Shown: piece after piece, positions 37,547-45,643 of the stretch
Numbering within the stretch: position 1 is the stretch's first letter
Layout: every line of letters begins with the position of its first letter
Source: Variovorax paradoxus
GTDB lineage: Bacteria > Pseudomonadota > Gammaproteobacteria > Burkholderiales > Burkholderiaceae_C
NCBI RefSeq assembly: GCF_018614875.1
Contig: NZ_JAGGNW010000007.1
Coordinates: forward strand, 1-64,000
DNA length: 64,000 bases
Direction: 5' to 3'
Made by a program: the position numbers and the translations under genes
The notes under the pieces: model-generated
The model's input: only the letters and a program-made list of their open reading frames with translations
Told to the model about the DNA's origin: nothing
Databases searched by the model: none

Positions 37547-37756
37547 TCAGCTTGCGCGCGCGGCCTCGAAGGCCTCGCGCAGCACGGCCAGTGAGCCGAT
37601 GTGGTTGGCCAGCACGAGCACGAGCCGCGCGTTGAAGGCGTGGCTCTCTTCGGTGGCAAGCCCCTGGTGCGCCTCGATCAGCGCCTCGTAGAAATCGTCC
37701 GGGGCTTCGAGGTTCGGTGCGGTGATCAAGCGTTGCTGTTGCATGGTGATGCTCAT
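37547..37756 (-). CDS. DUF2783 small protein, candidate hydroxylase coupling subunit (MhaB-like)
   Basis: A 69 aa acidic, helical protein (PDDFYEALIEAHQGL, ARLVLVLANHIGSL). Its start overlaps the stop of the flavin hydroxylase gene by 4 bp, so the two are made together. In Pseudomonas putida, 3-hydroxyphenylacetate 6-hydroxylase consists of flavoprotein MhaA plus a small coupling protein MhaB of about this size. The gene pairing here, directly upstream of hmgA, fits that model. Family identity with MhaB is inferred from size and context. Confidence 0.65.
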   Translation of the reverse strand: MSITMQQQRLITAPNLEAPDDFYEALIEAHQGLATEESHAFNARLVLVLANHIGSLAVLREAFEAARAS

Positions 37757-39390
37757 GCCTTCGCCAGTGCGTGGTCGATGGCTGCGCGGATGTTCGCGAC
37801 CGTGGGCTTGCGCCAGCGCGCGCACACATGCTGGTCGGGCCGCAGCAGGTAGACGGTGCCGGGCTGCGCGTCGTAGCGCCGGGTGGCGAGTTCGCCTTCG
37901 GGCGTCGTGCCTTGCACGCGCACGACGTGCAGCGCAAAGCCGCAGGCCTTCAAAGCCTGCAAGCTGCGCTCGGCCGCCTCGCCGGTGCCGAACAGAAGCG
38001 CGGTGAACTGCACCACATGGCATTCGCGCAGCAGCCAGCCGGCGCTGCCGTCGGCACGCAGGATGGGCGCATCGGCAGCGGCTGCACCCGTCACCATCGC
38101 ACCCGCGAACACATCCGCATCGGGCGTGTTGAGCGGCGAATCGCGCAGCACCGCCGGCACCGAGAGCCGCCCGCTGTTGACCAGCGTGCGTGCAAAAGCA
38201 TGGCGTTTCGTCAGTTCCAGCACGGCGTCGCGGAACAGCCGGCTCACTTCGCTCTTGGGCGTGATGAAGTCGGTGGCGCGCGTGGAGTTTCGGATGTTCT
38301 CGTCGGCCGCGAACTCGCGCTCGCTCGCATAGCTGTCGAGCAGCGCGTCGGGTGCTTCGCCGTGAATGACGGCCGCGAGCTTCCACGCGAGGTTGTCGGC
38401 ATCCTGCACGCCCGAGTTGGCGCCGCGCGCGCCGAAGGGCGACACGCCATGCGCCGAATCGCCCGCGAACAGCACGCGGCCATGGCGGAAATGCGCCATG
38501 CGCTGGCAGGCGAAGGTGTAGACGCTGGCCCAGCCGATCCGGAACTGCACGCTCTTCAAGCCGATGCTGTCGAGCAGCGCGCGCACGCGCGGCGTGATGT
38601 TCTCGGGCTTGCGCTCTTCCACCGGGTCGGCGTCCCAGCCGAGCTGGAAGTCGACGCGCCACATGCCGTCGGCCTGCTTGTGCAGCAGCACGCTCTGGCC
38701 CGGGTGGAACGGCGGGTCGAACCAGAAGCGGCGTTCCGTAGGCAGGTGTGCGTCCATTGTGATGTCGGCAATCAGGAAGCGGTCGCGGAAGGTACGGCCC
38801 TTGGCTTCCTGCCCCAGCAATTGGCGCAAGTTCGAGCGCGAACCGTCGCAGGCGGCGACGTAGCCGGCCTGCAGCCGGTAGTCGCCCTCGGGCGTCTCCA
38901 CGGTCAGCACCGCGCCGTCGTCGCGCTGTTCGATGCCAGTCACCTTGTTGTTCCAGCGCAGGTCGATCAACGGCAGCGTGGCCGCGCGTTCGACGAGGTA
39001 GCCCTCGACGTAATACTGCTGCAGGTTGATGAAGGCCGGGCGCTCGTGGCCGGGCTCGGGCAGCAGGTCGAAGCGGTAGACCTGCTCGCCATGGAAGAAC
39101 ACCTTGCCGACGTTCCACGACACGCCCTTGTCGACCATGCGGTCGCCGCAGCCGAGGCGGTCGAACACCTCCAGCGTGCGCTTGGCGAAGCAGATCGCGC
39201 GCGAGCCGCTGGACAGCGTGTTGTCGTTGTCGAGCAGCACCACGGGAATCCCGCGCAGTGCCAGGTCGATGGCGAGCGTGAGACCGACCGGGCCGGCGCC
39301 GACGATCACGACCGGGTGATGGGCGGGCGTGGCTGCGTCCTGGTCGGCGTGGCGGTGGTAGTCGAAGCGCAGACTTTGATAGTCGATCAC
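37753..39390 (-). CDS. FAD-dependent aromatic hydroxylase (MhaA/MhpA-like)
   Basis: A ~545 aa class A flavoprotein monooxygenase. GAGPVGLTLAIDLALRG is the FAD/NAD(P)H Rossmann motif, the DG motif region reads YVAACDGSRSNLRQLLG, and the GD motif is GRVLFAGDSAHGVSPFGARG. A thioredoxin-like C-terminal domain follows (~390-545), as in MhpA and phenol hydroxylases. GTG at 39390 (VIDYQSLRF) is the likely start. In this operon the expected reaction is 6-hydroxylation of 3-hydroxyphenylacetate to homogentisate with help from the 69 aa partner. A 3-(3-hydroxyphenyl)propionate hydroxylase is the main alternative, but no meta-cleavage genes are nearby. Confidence 0.8.
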   Translation of the reverse strand: MIDYQSLRFDYHRHADQDAATPAHHPVVIVGAGPVGLTLAIDLALRGIPVVLLDNDNTLSSGSRAICFAKRTLEVFDRLGCGDRMVDKGVSWNVGKVFFHGEQVYRFDLLPEPGHERPAFINLQQYYVEGYLVERAATLPLIDLRWNNKVTGIEQRDDGAVLTVETPEGDYRLQAGYVAACDGSRSNLRQLLGQEAKGRTFRDRFLIADITMDAHLPTERRFWFDPPFHPGQSVLLHKQADGMWRVDFQLGWDADPVEERKPENITPRVRALLDSIGLKSVQFRIGWASVYTFACQRMAHFRHGRVLFAGDSAHGVSPFGARGANSGVQDADNLAWKLAAVIHGEAPDALLDSYASEREFAADENIRNSTRATDFITPKSEVSRLFRDAVLELTKRHAFARTLVNSGRLSVPAVLRDSPLNTPDADVFAGAMVTGAAAADAPILRADGSAGWLLRECHVVQFTALLFGTGEAAERSLQALKACGFALHVVRVQGTTPEGELATRRYDAQPGTVYLLRPDQHVCARWRKPTVANIRAAIDHALAKA

Positions 39391-39412
39391 GCGTTGTCTC
39401 CGTGTCTTGGGT

Positions 39413-39441
39413 CTTGCTCCCCCGGAAGGGGAGGGAGCAAG
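39413..39441. repeat. Short dispersed hairpin repeat
   Basis: CTTGCTCCC ... GGGAGCAAG encloses the core CCCCGGAAGGGGA. The 19 bp centre at 39417-39435 is identical, in opposite orientation, to the hairpin at 60104-60124, and GTCTTG flanks both. This marks it as a member of a dispersed family rather than a gene-specific signal. Confidence 0.65.
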
Positions 39442-39445
39442 GCCA

Positions 39446-40405
39446 TCAGCCTTCGAGGGCCTTCCACATGTCGATGTCGCGCTCGGCCGTCCACACGCGC
39501 GGGTCGGCATGGCCCGAGGCTTCGTCGTACGCGCGGCTCACGTCGAACGGCATGCAATGGTCGAAGATCACCCACTGGCTGTACTTGGGCTTGAGCTTCG
39601 CGTACGTGTCCTTGTAGACCGTGTTCAGGTCGCGCCCGGCCTTCACGCCTTCCTGCACGCTCGCGTACACATCGGAGATGAAGTTGCGCGTGCCGGTCAG
39701 GCCCTCGGCCACTTCGGCCGGCGTGGTCAGCGCGGCGCCGCGGCCCGGCACCAGCGCGGCGGGCTTGAGCGCCGCGATGTTGTCCAGCGTCTGCGGCCAG
39801 TCCTTGAAATAGGCGTCGCCGGCGTACGGCGTGGCGCCGAACTCCACCAGGTCGCCCGACAGCAGCGTGCGCTCCTCTGGCAACCACACGACCGTGTCGC
39901 CCTTGGTGTGGCCGCGGCCCAGCTGGATCAACTGCACCTCGAGCTTGCCGAGCCACAGCGTCATCCTGCCGGTGAAGGTCATGGTGGGCCAGGTCAGGCC
40001 GGGCGGCACGGTCTCGACGTTCTGGAACAGGCGCGGGAAGCGGCCAATCTCGCTGGCCTTGTCTTGCTCGCCGCGCTCGACGATCAGGTCGCGCGTGTCC
40101 TGGCTGGCCAGGATGTGCTCGGCACCGTAGCCGGCCGCGCCCAGCACGCGCACCGCGTGGTAGTGGGTGAGCACCACGTACTTGATGGGCTTGTCGGTCA
40201 CCTCGCGGATGCGGCGCACCACGTCGGCCGCCATGGCGGGCGTGGCCTGGGTGTCGGCCACCAGCACGCAGTCGTCGCCGATGACGATGCCGGTGTTGGG
40301 GTCGCCCTCGGCGGTGTAGGCCCAGGCGTGCTCCGAGATCTGGCTGAAGGTGATCTTCTTTTCTTCCATGTCGGCCTGGCTGGCGAACTTCTTGGCTTGG
40401 CTCAT
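39446..40405 (-). CDS. MBL-fold metallo-hydrolase with altered zinc motif
   Basis: A 319 aa metallo-beta-lactamase-fold protein. The first metal motif is THYHAVRVLGA (H81, H83), where the usual DH pair of HxHxDH is replaced by V85-R86. The later motifs GRGHTKGDTVVWLP, LLSGDLVEFG and a C-terminal DHCMPFD remain. Loss of the second-site ligands suggests single-metal or altered chemistry. It is the first gene of the homogentisate set, divergent from an IclR regulator. The substrate is unknown; a thioester or lactone hydrolase role in aromatic catabolism is possible. Confidence 0.78.
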   Translation of the reverse strand: MSQAKKFASQADMEEKKITFSQISEHAWAYTAEGDPNTGIVIGDDCVLVADTQATPAMAADVVRRIREVTDKPIKYVVLTHYHAVRVLGAAGYGAEHILASQDTRDLIVERGEQDKASEIGRFPRLFQNVETVPPGLTWPTMTFTGRMTLWLGKLEVQLIQLGRGHTKGDTVVWLPEERTLLSGDLVEFGATPYAGDAYFKDWPQTLDNIAALKPAALVPGRGAALTTPAEVAEGLTGTRNFISDVYASVQEGVKAGRDLNTVYKDTYAKLKPKYSQWVIFDHCMPFDVSRAYDEASGHADPRVWTAERDIDMWKALEG

Positions 40406-40498
40406 CGTGTGTCTCCGTCGGGTGGATCGAAAATTCTGATTCGTCTAAAGCAAATGAATTTGCGGTTAACGAACTTCGGGAGTGTAAGCCCGAGATCA

Positions 40499-40526
40499 GT
40501 TCATGTCTAATCCCTTCTTCATGAAC
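40499..40526. promoter_or_regulatory. Inverted-repeat operator candidate in the MBL/IclR divergent region
   Basis: GTTCATG at 40499-40505 and CATGAAC at 40520-40526 form a perfect 7 bp inverted repeat with centres 21 bp apart, two DNA turns. It lies 25 bp upstream of the IclR start and 93 bp from the MBL start, where an autoregulating IclR protein would bind. Confidence 0.5.
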
Positions 40527-40551
40527 GAACAACCAGACGCCAGGGCGGGCC

Positions 40552-41415
40552 ATGGCAGCCAATGACACCGACCGCGCGGCCCAGCGCGGCATCCAGAGCA
40601 TCGAAGTGGGCGGCCAGCTGCTGCGCGCGCTGGTGCACCACGGCCGGCCGATGGCGCTGAAAGACCTGGCGCGCGAAGCCGACATGACGGCCGCCAAGGC
40701 CCATCCCTACATGGTGAGCTTCGGGCGGCTGGGCCTGATCGAGCAGGACCGCGCCAGCGGCCACTATCTGCTCGGGCCGCTGGCCTTGCAACTGGGGCTC
40801 ATCAGCCTGCAGCAGGCCGACCCGGTGCACATTGCGACGCCGCTCATCGCCGAGGTCGCGCAGCGCATCGGCCACACGGTGGCGCTCGCGGTCTGGGGGG
40901 CGCGCGGCGCCACCATCGTGCGCACGGCCGAGTCGCCTTCGCCGGTGCATGTGAACATGCGGCACGGCACGGTGTTCTCGCTCACCAACACTGCCTCCGG
41001 CCGCATCTTTGCCGCCCACCTGGCAGCCGATACGGTGCGGCAACTGCTCGACGCCGAGCGCCAGCGGCAGAAGCAGCGCAAGGCCGGCGACGAGCCGCCC
41101 GCGGCCGGCATGCCGCCGCAGCCGCCGCTGCCTTCGTGGAACGAATTCGCGCGCCAACTGCAGGAGGTGCGCGTGCACGGCATCAGCCGGTCGGAGGGGG
41201 AGGTGATCGAGGGTGTGAGCGCCATGGCGGCGCCGGTGTTCGACCACACGGGCGCCATCGTGCTGTCGGTCACGGCCATCGGCCCGGCCGCCATCTTCGA
41301 CACCGCCTGGGACGGCGACATCGCGCGCGCGCTCAAGGCCTGCGCGGGCACGGTCTCCGCGCGGCTGGGTGCAACGTCGTCCGGAAGGAAGGCTTCCGGA
41401 AACCTGGAGCCATGA
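40552..41415 (+). CDS. IclR-family transcriptional regulator (homogentisate cluster)
   Basis: A 287 aa regulator with an N-terminal winged helix (~15-75; LKDLAREADMTAAKAHPYMVSFGRLGLI) and an IclR effector domain (ATPLIAEVAQRIG ... GVSAMAAPVFDHTGAIVLSVTAIGP). A Gln/Lys/Pro-rich insert of ~30 residues near 160-190 interrupts the effector domain. Divergent placement suggests it controls the MBL-mhaAB-hmgA-fahA operon, probably with an aromatic acid as ligand. Its stop overlaps the start of a sirtuin remnant. Confidence 0.9.
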   Translation: MAANDTDRAAQRGIQSIEVGGQLLRALVHHGRPMALKDLAREADMTAAKAHPYMVSFGRLGLIEQDRASGHYLLGPLALQLGLISLQQADPVHIATPLIAEVAQRIGHTVALAVWGARGATIVRTAESPSPVHVNMRHGTVFSLTNTASGRIFAAHLAADTVRQLLDAERQRQKQRKAGDEPPAAGMPPQPPLPSWNEFARQLQEVRVHGISRSEGEVIEGVSAMAAPVFDHTGAIVLSVTAIGPAAIFDTAWDGDIARALKACAGTVSARLGATSSGRKASGNLEP

Positions 41416-41574
41416 GCCTGGGCACCGCTTCTTCCACGCCACCCCTCGAATCCGCCATGGCCCTGCTGGGCGCCGCCCGGCGCATCGCCGTGCTTTCCGG
41501 CGCGGGGCTTTTCAAGGCGTCGGGCATTCCGACCTGCCGCGACGTCGACGGCCTCTGGATGAACCAGCCTGCGC
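41412..41574 (+). pseudogene. Truncated Sir2-family (sirtuin) gene remnant
   Basis: The ATG at 41412 overlaps the IclR stop (ATGA). The first ~50 codons read like a sirtuin N-terminus: LLGAARRIAVLSGAGLFKASGIPTCRD and then GLW. The canonical NAD-binding motif GAGxSxxSGIPxFR is eroded (S to F, F to C). After GLWMN similarity stops abruptly at the end of the convergent DUF3185 gene, and the frame continues antisense through that gene to a stop at 41654. An intact sirtuin needs ~230 residues, so this is a relic produced by deletion. The similarity is short but covers the most diagnostic motif. Confidence 0.7.
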
Positions 41575-41796
41575 TCAGCCCTTCTTGCCGCCCAGCAGCA
41601 CCAGCGCGCCGCCCACCACGATGGCGGCCACGCTCGCCCAGGCCGGGAAGTTGACCTGCTGCTTCTCCTTCACCGACAACTCCAGCGGCCCCAGCTTGGC
41701 CTGGTGCGTTTCCTTCGTGAAGCTGAAGCCGCCGAGCCCGAGGCCCGCGATGCCTGCGACGATGAGCAGGATGCCGGCGATGCGTGTTGCGTTCAT
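41575..41796 (-). CDS. DUF3185 small membrane protein
   Basis: A 73 aa protein with two hydrophobic segments (residues ~5-25 and ~52-68) separated by a hydrophilic stretch (FTKETHQAKLGPLELSVKEKQQ). This is the DUF3185 arrangement, with a glycine-rich GLGLGGFSF after the first segment. Function unknown. It lies 51 bp downstream of the Mla-type lipoprotein gene on the same strand and may be an accessory of that operon. Its 3' end meets the sirtuin remnant. Confidence 0.75.
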   Translation of the reverse strand: MNATRIAGILLIVAGIAGLGLGGFSFTKETHQAKLGPLELSVKEKQQVNFPAWASVAAIVVGGALVLLGGKKG

Positions 41797-41847
41797 GGTG
41801 AGGTCTCCTCCGTTGATGAAAAAAAGCGGTTCGAGCCGAAGCCGGGG

Positions 41848-42522
41848 CTACTGCCGCGGCTGCTGGTCCACCCACTGCACGATCTCGGCCACCGCCGCAT
41901 CGGTGGCTGCGGCCAGCGCCTTGACGCCGCCGGGTGCGTCGGCGCTCGGGGCCGGCCGGCGCACGGTGAAGGTCCGCTGGCCCAGCACGCGGTCGCCGCC
42001 GGTGCTGCCGCGGATCAGCGTGGCGCGCAGTCGGACCAGGCCGACGCTGCTGCTGGCCGACTCGAAGTAGTGGCTGAACTCGTCGAGCGAGATGCGCAGC
42101 GTGTCGGGCACCTTGCCCTCGGCGCGTGCGATGGTCGCGCTTTCTTCCGGGCCGAGCACGGTGCGCCGCTCGGCGAGCGCGTCGCGCAGGCGCTGGCGCA
42201 GCAGCTGCGCCGGCGTCAGGCTCCAGCGCGACTGGCCGTAGGGGCGCAGCTCATTGGCGTCGGCATAGCCGAGCCGGTAGAGGATCTGCGTGCCCTCGAG
42301 CCGCGTGTTGCTCTCGATCTCGGCCAGCGCGAGCGTGGGCAATGCGGCCGCTGGCGCATTGGCAGCCGTGGCCGACGCGGCAAGCCCGGGTCCGAAGTCG
42401 TACAGCGTGGCGCGCACGGGCTTGTCGGGCAGCGCGCCGCAGCCGGCGAGCAGCAGCAGCGCGAGGCCGGCGCAGGCGGCCCGGCGCGGATGGAGGTGGA
42501 TGGCGTTCTTCATGGTCATCAT
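41848..42522 (-). CDS. ABC-type transport auxiliary lipoprotein (MCE system)
   Basis: A ~224 aa lipoprotein with lipobox LLAGC near residue 28, followed by a PF03886-like domain (RATLYDFGPG, ALAEIESNTRLEGTQILYRLGY). Such proteins accompany MCE-type transporters (PqiC-, LetB- or Mla-like) and sit in the outer membrane facing the periplasm. Start M1 or the nearby M4 is uncertain. It follows the MlaD-type gene after 5 bp. Confidence 0.85.
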   Translation of the reverse strand: MMTMKNAIHLHPRRAACAGLALLLLAGCGALPDKPVRATLYDFGPGLAASATAANAPAAALPTLALAEIESNTRLEGTQILYRLGYADANELRPYGQSRWSLTPAQLLRQRLRDALAERRTVLGPEESATIARAEGKVPDTLRISLDEFSHYFESASSSVGLVRLRATLIRGSTGGDRVLGQRTFTVRRPAPSADAPGGVKALAAATDAAVAEIVQWVDQQPRQ

Positions 42523-42527
42523 CAGGT

Positions 42528-43499
42528 TCAGGGACGTGCCAGCGAATGGGTGGCGGGCGGCGCGGAGAACCCGGGCTCGCCGGGCCCCGCGGCGGTGCCG
42601 CCGGTGCCGAACAGCAGCGATTGCGGGTTGTCGTTGATGCTGTCGGCGGTGCGGCCGAGCCGGCGCACCGCGCGGGAGGTGTCGTCCGCCACGCGGTTCA
42701 CGCGCGGCAGCGTGGCGGCGTTGAACGAATCGAGCGACTGCGCCAGCGCCTTGGTGCCGGTGCTCAGCCGGTCGATCGGGCCGTCGGGCGCGTTCAGCCG
42801 GCCCACGGTGGTGTTGAAGTTGTTGGCCACGCGCGAGACGTCGCCGGCAGCCGACTTCACCGAGGACATCGTGCCGGGAAGCGCTGCCAGCGCCGGGTTC
42901 AGGCCGTTCTTCACCGTGTTGTCGAGCTGCAGGAGCAGCGTGTTGGCGCTGGCCGAGGCCGCCGCGATGTTCTCCAGCGCATCGGCTGCGCGCTTCTGGT
43001 TGTCCTCGCCCAGCAGCTGGTTGGCGCGCTTCGTCGCCTCGTCGACCTGGCTGATGATGGCTTCGCCACGGTCCTGCAGCTGCGCCAGCATCGAGGGCTT
43101 GAGCGGAATGCGCGGCGGATCGTCGTTGTTGGGCGCAAGCGCCACGCTCGATTCGCCCTTGTCGTCCAGCGCGATGAAGGCCAGGCCGGTCACGCCCTGG
43201 TAGCTCAGCGTGGCGAAGCTCGAGGTGGTGAGCGGCACGCGCTGGTCGACCGTGATGCGCACGCGCACATTGCCCTTGGCCTTGGGGTCGAAGTCGATCG
43301 AGCTCACCTTGCCGACCGCGATGCCCCGGTAGCGCACCATGGCCTGCGGCTGCAGTCCGCTGACCGGGTCGCGCGTGGAGAGTTCGTAGATGTTGCGCAC
43401 GGTGTTGTCGCGCGTGAACCAGGCCACCAGCCCCACGAGCACGGCGATGAGGCCGAGCACGAAGGCGCCGGCGGCGATGGCATGGGCTTTGTTTTCCAT
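42528..43499 (-). CDS. MlaD/MCE-domain substrate-binding protein
   Basis: A 323 aa protein with an N-terminal membrane anchor (~10-30), one MCE domain (~37-120; NIYELSTRDPVSGLQPQAMVRYRGIAVGKVSSI), and a helical C-terminal region (~150-290) with repeated Asn-rich heptads. MCE proteins form hexamers that carry lipids between membranes. It is one domain longer than E. coli MlaD (183 aa). It lies 14 bp after the ATPase gene. Confidence 0.9.
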   Translation of the reverse strand: MENKAHAIAAGAFVLGLIAVLVGLVAWFTRDNTVRNIYELSTRDPVSGLQPQAMVRYRGIAVGKVSSIDFDPKAKGNVRVRITVDQRVPLTTSSFATLSYQGVTGLAFIALDDKGESSVALAPNNDDPPRIPLKPSMLAQLQDRGEAIISQVDEATKRANQLLGEDNQKRAADALENIAAASASANTLLLQLDNTVKNGLNPALAALPGTMSSVKSAAGDVSRVANNFNTTVGRLNAPDGPIDRLSTGTKALAQSLDSFNAATLPRVNRVADDTSRAVRRLGRTADSINDNPQSLLFGTGGTAAGPGEPGFSAPPATHSLARP

Positions 43500-43513
43500 G
43501 GTGTGGCTACCTT

Positions 43514-44332
43514 TCAGTGGGCCGCGCCGGCGGATGTCGGCGGGGCTTGGGCGGGTTTGTCATGCAGGGCCTCCAGGGCGCGCTGGCCGCGCCCGCCCAG
43601 AAAATATTCGTGGATGAACGGATGCGGATAGGCGATCACCTCGCGCGCCGAGCCGCTGACGATGACCTTGTGGTCGGCCAGCACCGCGATGCGGGTGCTC
43701 AGGTCGAACAGGGTGTCGAGGTCGTGCGTGACCATCACCACCGTCAGGCCCTGCTCGCGGTGCAGGCCGCGCAGCAGGTCGCAGAAACTGTCGGAGGACT
43801 CGGGGTCGAGGCCGGCCGTGGGCTCGTCGAGCAACAGCAGCGGCGGGTCCATGATGAGTGCGCGCGCCAGCGCCGCGCGCTTGATCATGCCGCCCGACAG
43901 GTCCGCCGGGCTCATGTTGGCATGCCGCGGCTCCAGGCCCACCATCTGCAGCTTGACCAGTGCCGCATTGCGGATCAGCTCGTCGGGCAGCAGCTTGAGC
44001 TCTCTCAGCGGAAAGGCGATGTTCTCGAGCACGCTGAAGGCAGAGAACAGCGCGCCGTGCTGGAACAGCATGCCCACGTTGGCCGCGCCCTTGGCGCTGA
44101 GTTCTCCGGGCGCCTGGCCCAGCACCTCGACCGTGCCCTTCGATGGTTTTTCGAGCCCGAGGATCTGGCGCAGCAACACCGTCTTGCCGGTGCCCGAGCC
44201 GCCCACCAGCGACAGCACCTCGCCGCGCTCGATGCGCAGGTCGAGTTCGCGGTGCACCACCTGCTCGCCGTCGGCGTTCTTGAACACCGTCCAGAGCTTG
44301 CGGATCTCGACGACGGCGTTCGAATCGCTCAT
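43514..44332 (-). CDS. MlaF-type ABC ATP-binding protein
   Basis: A 272 aa ATPase of an MCE lipid transporter. Walker A is GGSGTGKTVLL, the Q-loop GMLFQHGALFS typical of MlaF, the signature LSGGMIKR, Walker B LLLLDEPTAGLDP and the H-loop VTHDLDTLF. The start at 44332 overlaps the permease stop by 4 bp. The frame continues far upstream only as a shadow of the permease gene. Confidence 0.93.
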   Translation of the reverse strand: MSDSNAVVEIRKLWTVFKNADGEQVVHRELDLRIERGEVLSLVGGSGTGKTVLLRQILGLEKPSKGTVEVLGQAPGELSAKGAANVGMLFQHGALFSAFSVLENIAFPLRELKLLPDELIRNAALVKLQMVGLEPRHANMSPADLSGGMIKRAALARALIMDPPLLLLDEPTAGLDPESSDSFCDLLRGLHREQGLTVVMVTHDLDTLFDLSTRIAVLADHKVIVSGSAREVIAYPHPFIHEYFLGGRGQRALEALHDKPAQAPPTSAGAAH

Positions 44333-45495
44333 GCCCTGAACCCCACGCCCTTGAAGAGCACCGCGAACAGCGCGTCGACCAGGATCACCGCGGTGATCGA
44401 GGTCACCACCGACGAGGTGGTGCCGCGGCCCAGGCTCTCGGTGTTGGGCTTGACCTTCATGCCGAAGTAGCAGCCGATCAGCGCAATCAGGATGCCGAAC
44501 ACCGCCGACTTCGCCAGCGCGAGCCAGAGATTCGAGATCGGCACCGCGCGCGGCAGCGCAGAGAGAAAGTAGGCCGGCGAAACGTCGAGCGCGGCGTCGG
44601 CCGCGAGCATGCCGCCCGCGAGCGCCGCCATCGAGGTCCAGAGGCTGATCAGCGGCATCGCGATGGCCAGCGCCATCACGCGCGGCATCACCAGCCTGAA
44701 GCCGTGCGGAATGCCCATCACGCGCATGGCGTCGAGTTCTTCGGTCACGCGCATCACGCCGATCTGCGCCGTGATGGCCGAACCCGAGCGCCCCGCGATC
44801 AGCACCGCGGCAAGCACCGGCCCGAGTTCGCGGATCAGCGACAGCCCGAGGATGTTGACCACGAAAGCCTCGGCGCCGTACTGGCGCAGCTGCTGCGAGA
44901 TCAGGTAGGCCAGCACCACGCCGATCAGCAGGCCGACCAGCGCCGTGATGGGCAGCGCCGTGGCGCCGAACTGGTAGAGGTGCCCCGAGAAATCCCGCCA
45001 GGGCGCGCGGTGCGGTGCGCGCGCGAGCGTGCACGCGTCGAGCGCGAGCTGGCCGATCAGGCCCACGAAGTCGCGCACCACTTCCAGCGCGCGCGGGCCG
45101 GTGTGCGAGAAATGCCGCAGCCGCTCGGCCAGGGTAGGCGGCGGCTCCTCCGGCGTTCCCACGGCGAACCGCGCCACCTGGTCGAGCACCGCCTTGTGCT
45201 GCGGCGACATTTCGAGCGTGGCCGGCCAGTCGTGGCGCCAGTGGTCCCAAAGCAACTGCGCGCCGATGTGATCGAGCTGCTCGATGGGGCGCAGGTCCCA
45301 GGCGCGGTCCTCGGCCGGGGGCGCGCCCGCCAGGTCCTTGGCGAGCGCCTGCCAGGAGCTTCGCGAAGACATGGCCAGCGTGGTCCAGCGGCCGCTGGCG
45401 ACGGTCCAGCGGCGGCCGTCCTGCTCGCGCTGCTCGATGCGCGGCAACACGCTGCCGGCAGCGGGTGCGTCGGCCGGCGAAGTTGCTATGGACAT
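44329..45495 (-). CDS. MlaE-type ABC permease with N-terminal STAS-like region
   Basis: A ~388 aa protein if started at ATG 45495 (an upstream ATG at 45549 would add 18 residues). Residues ~1-125 form a soluble domain reminiscent of STAS domains (RWTLAMSS-like, IEQLDHIGAQLLWDHW). After ~155 comes the MlaE/YrbE permease with GLLIGVVLAYLISQQL, ELGPVLAAVLIAGRSGSAITAQIG and MRVTEELDAMRVMG. In E. coli the STAS protein MlaB is separate, so this is a natural fusion. It heads the five-gene operon. The likely substrate is phospholipid. Confidence 0.9.
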   Translation of the reverse strand: MSIATSPADAPAAGSVLPRIEQREQDGRRWTVASGRWTTLAMSSRSSWQALAKDLAGAPPAEDRAWDLRPIEQLDHIGAQLLWDHWRHDWPATLEMSPQHKAVLDQVARFAVGTPEEPPPTLAERLRHFSHTGPRALEVVRDFVGLIGQLALDACTLARAPHRAPWRDFSGHLYQFGATALPITALVGLLIGVVLAYLISQQLRQYGAEAFVVNILGLSLIRELGPVLAAVLIAGRSGSAITAQIGVMRVTEELDAMRVMGIPHGFRLVMPRVMALAIAMPLISLWTSMAALAGGMLAADAALDVSPAYFLSALPRAVPISNLWLALAKSAVFGILIALIGCYFGMKVKPNTESLGRGTTSSVVTSITAVILVDALFAVLFKGVGFRA

Positions 45496-45643
45496 GATGC
45501 GGCGGTGCGGGGCGAAGTAAGAAGAAAGAGGCGGTAGGAAAGGGCGCATCGTAACCGGATGAGTCGGCTTTCCCGGTGCGCCCCGGCTCCGGTTTGCGTA
45601 GGGCGGAACGCCGTCCGGCCGATCATTCGTGGCCCGTTTGCTG

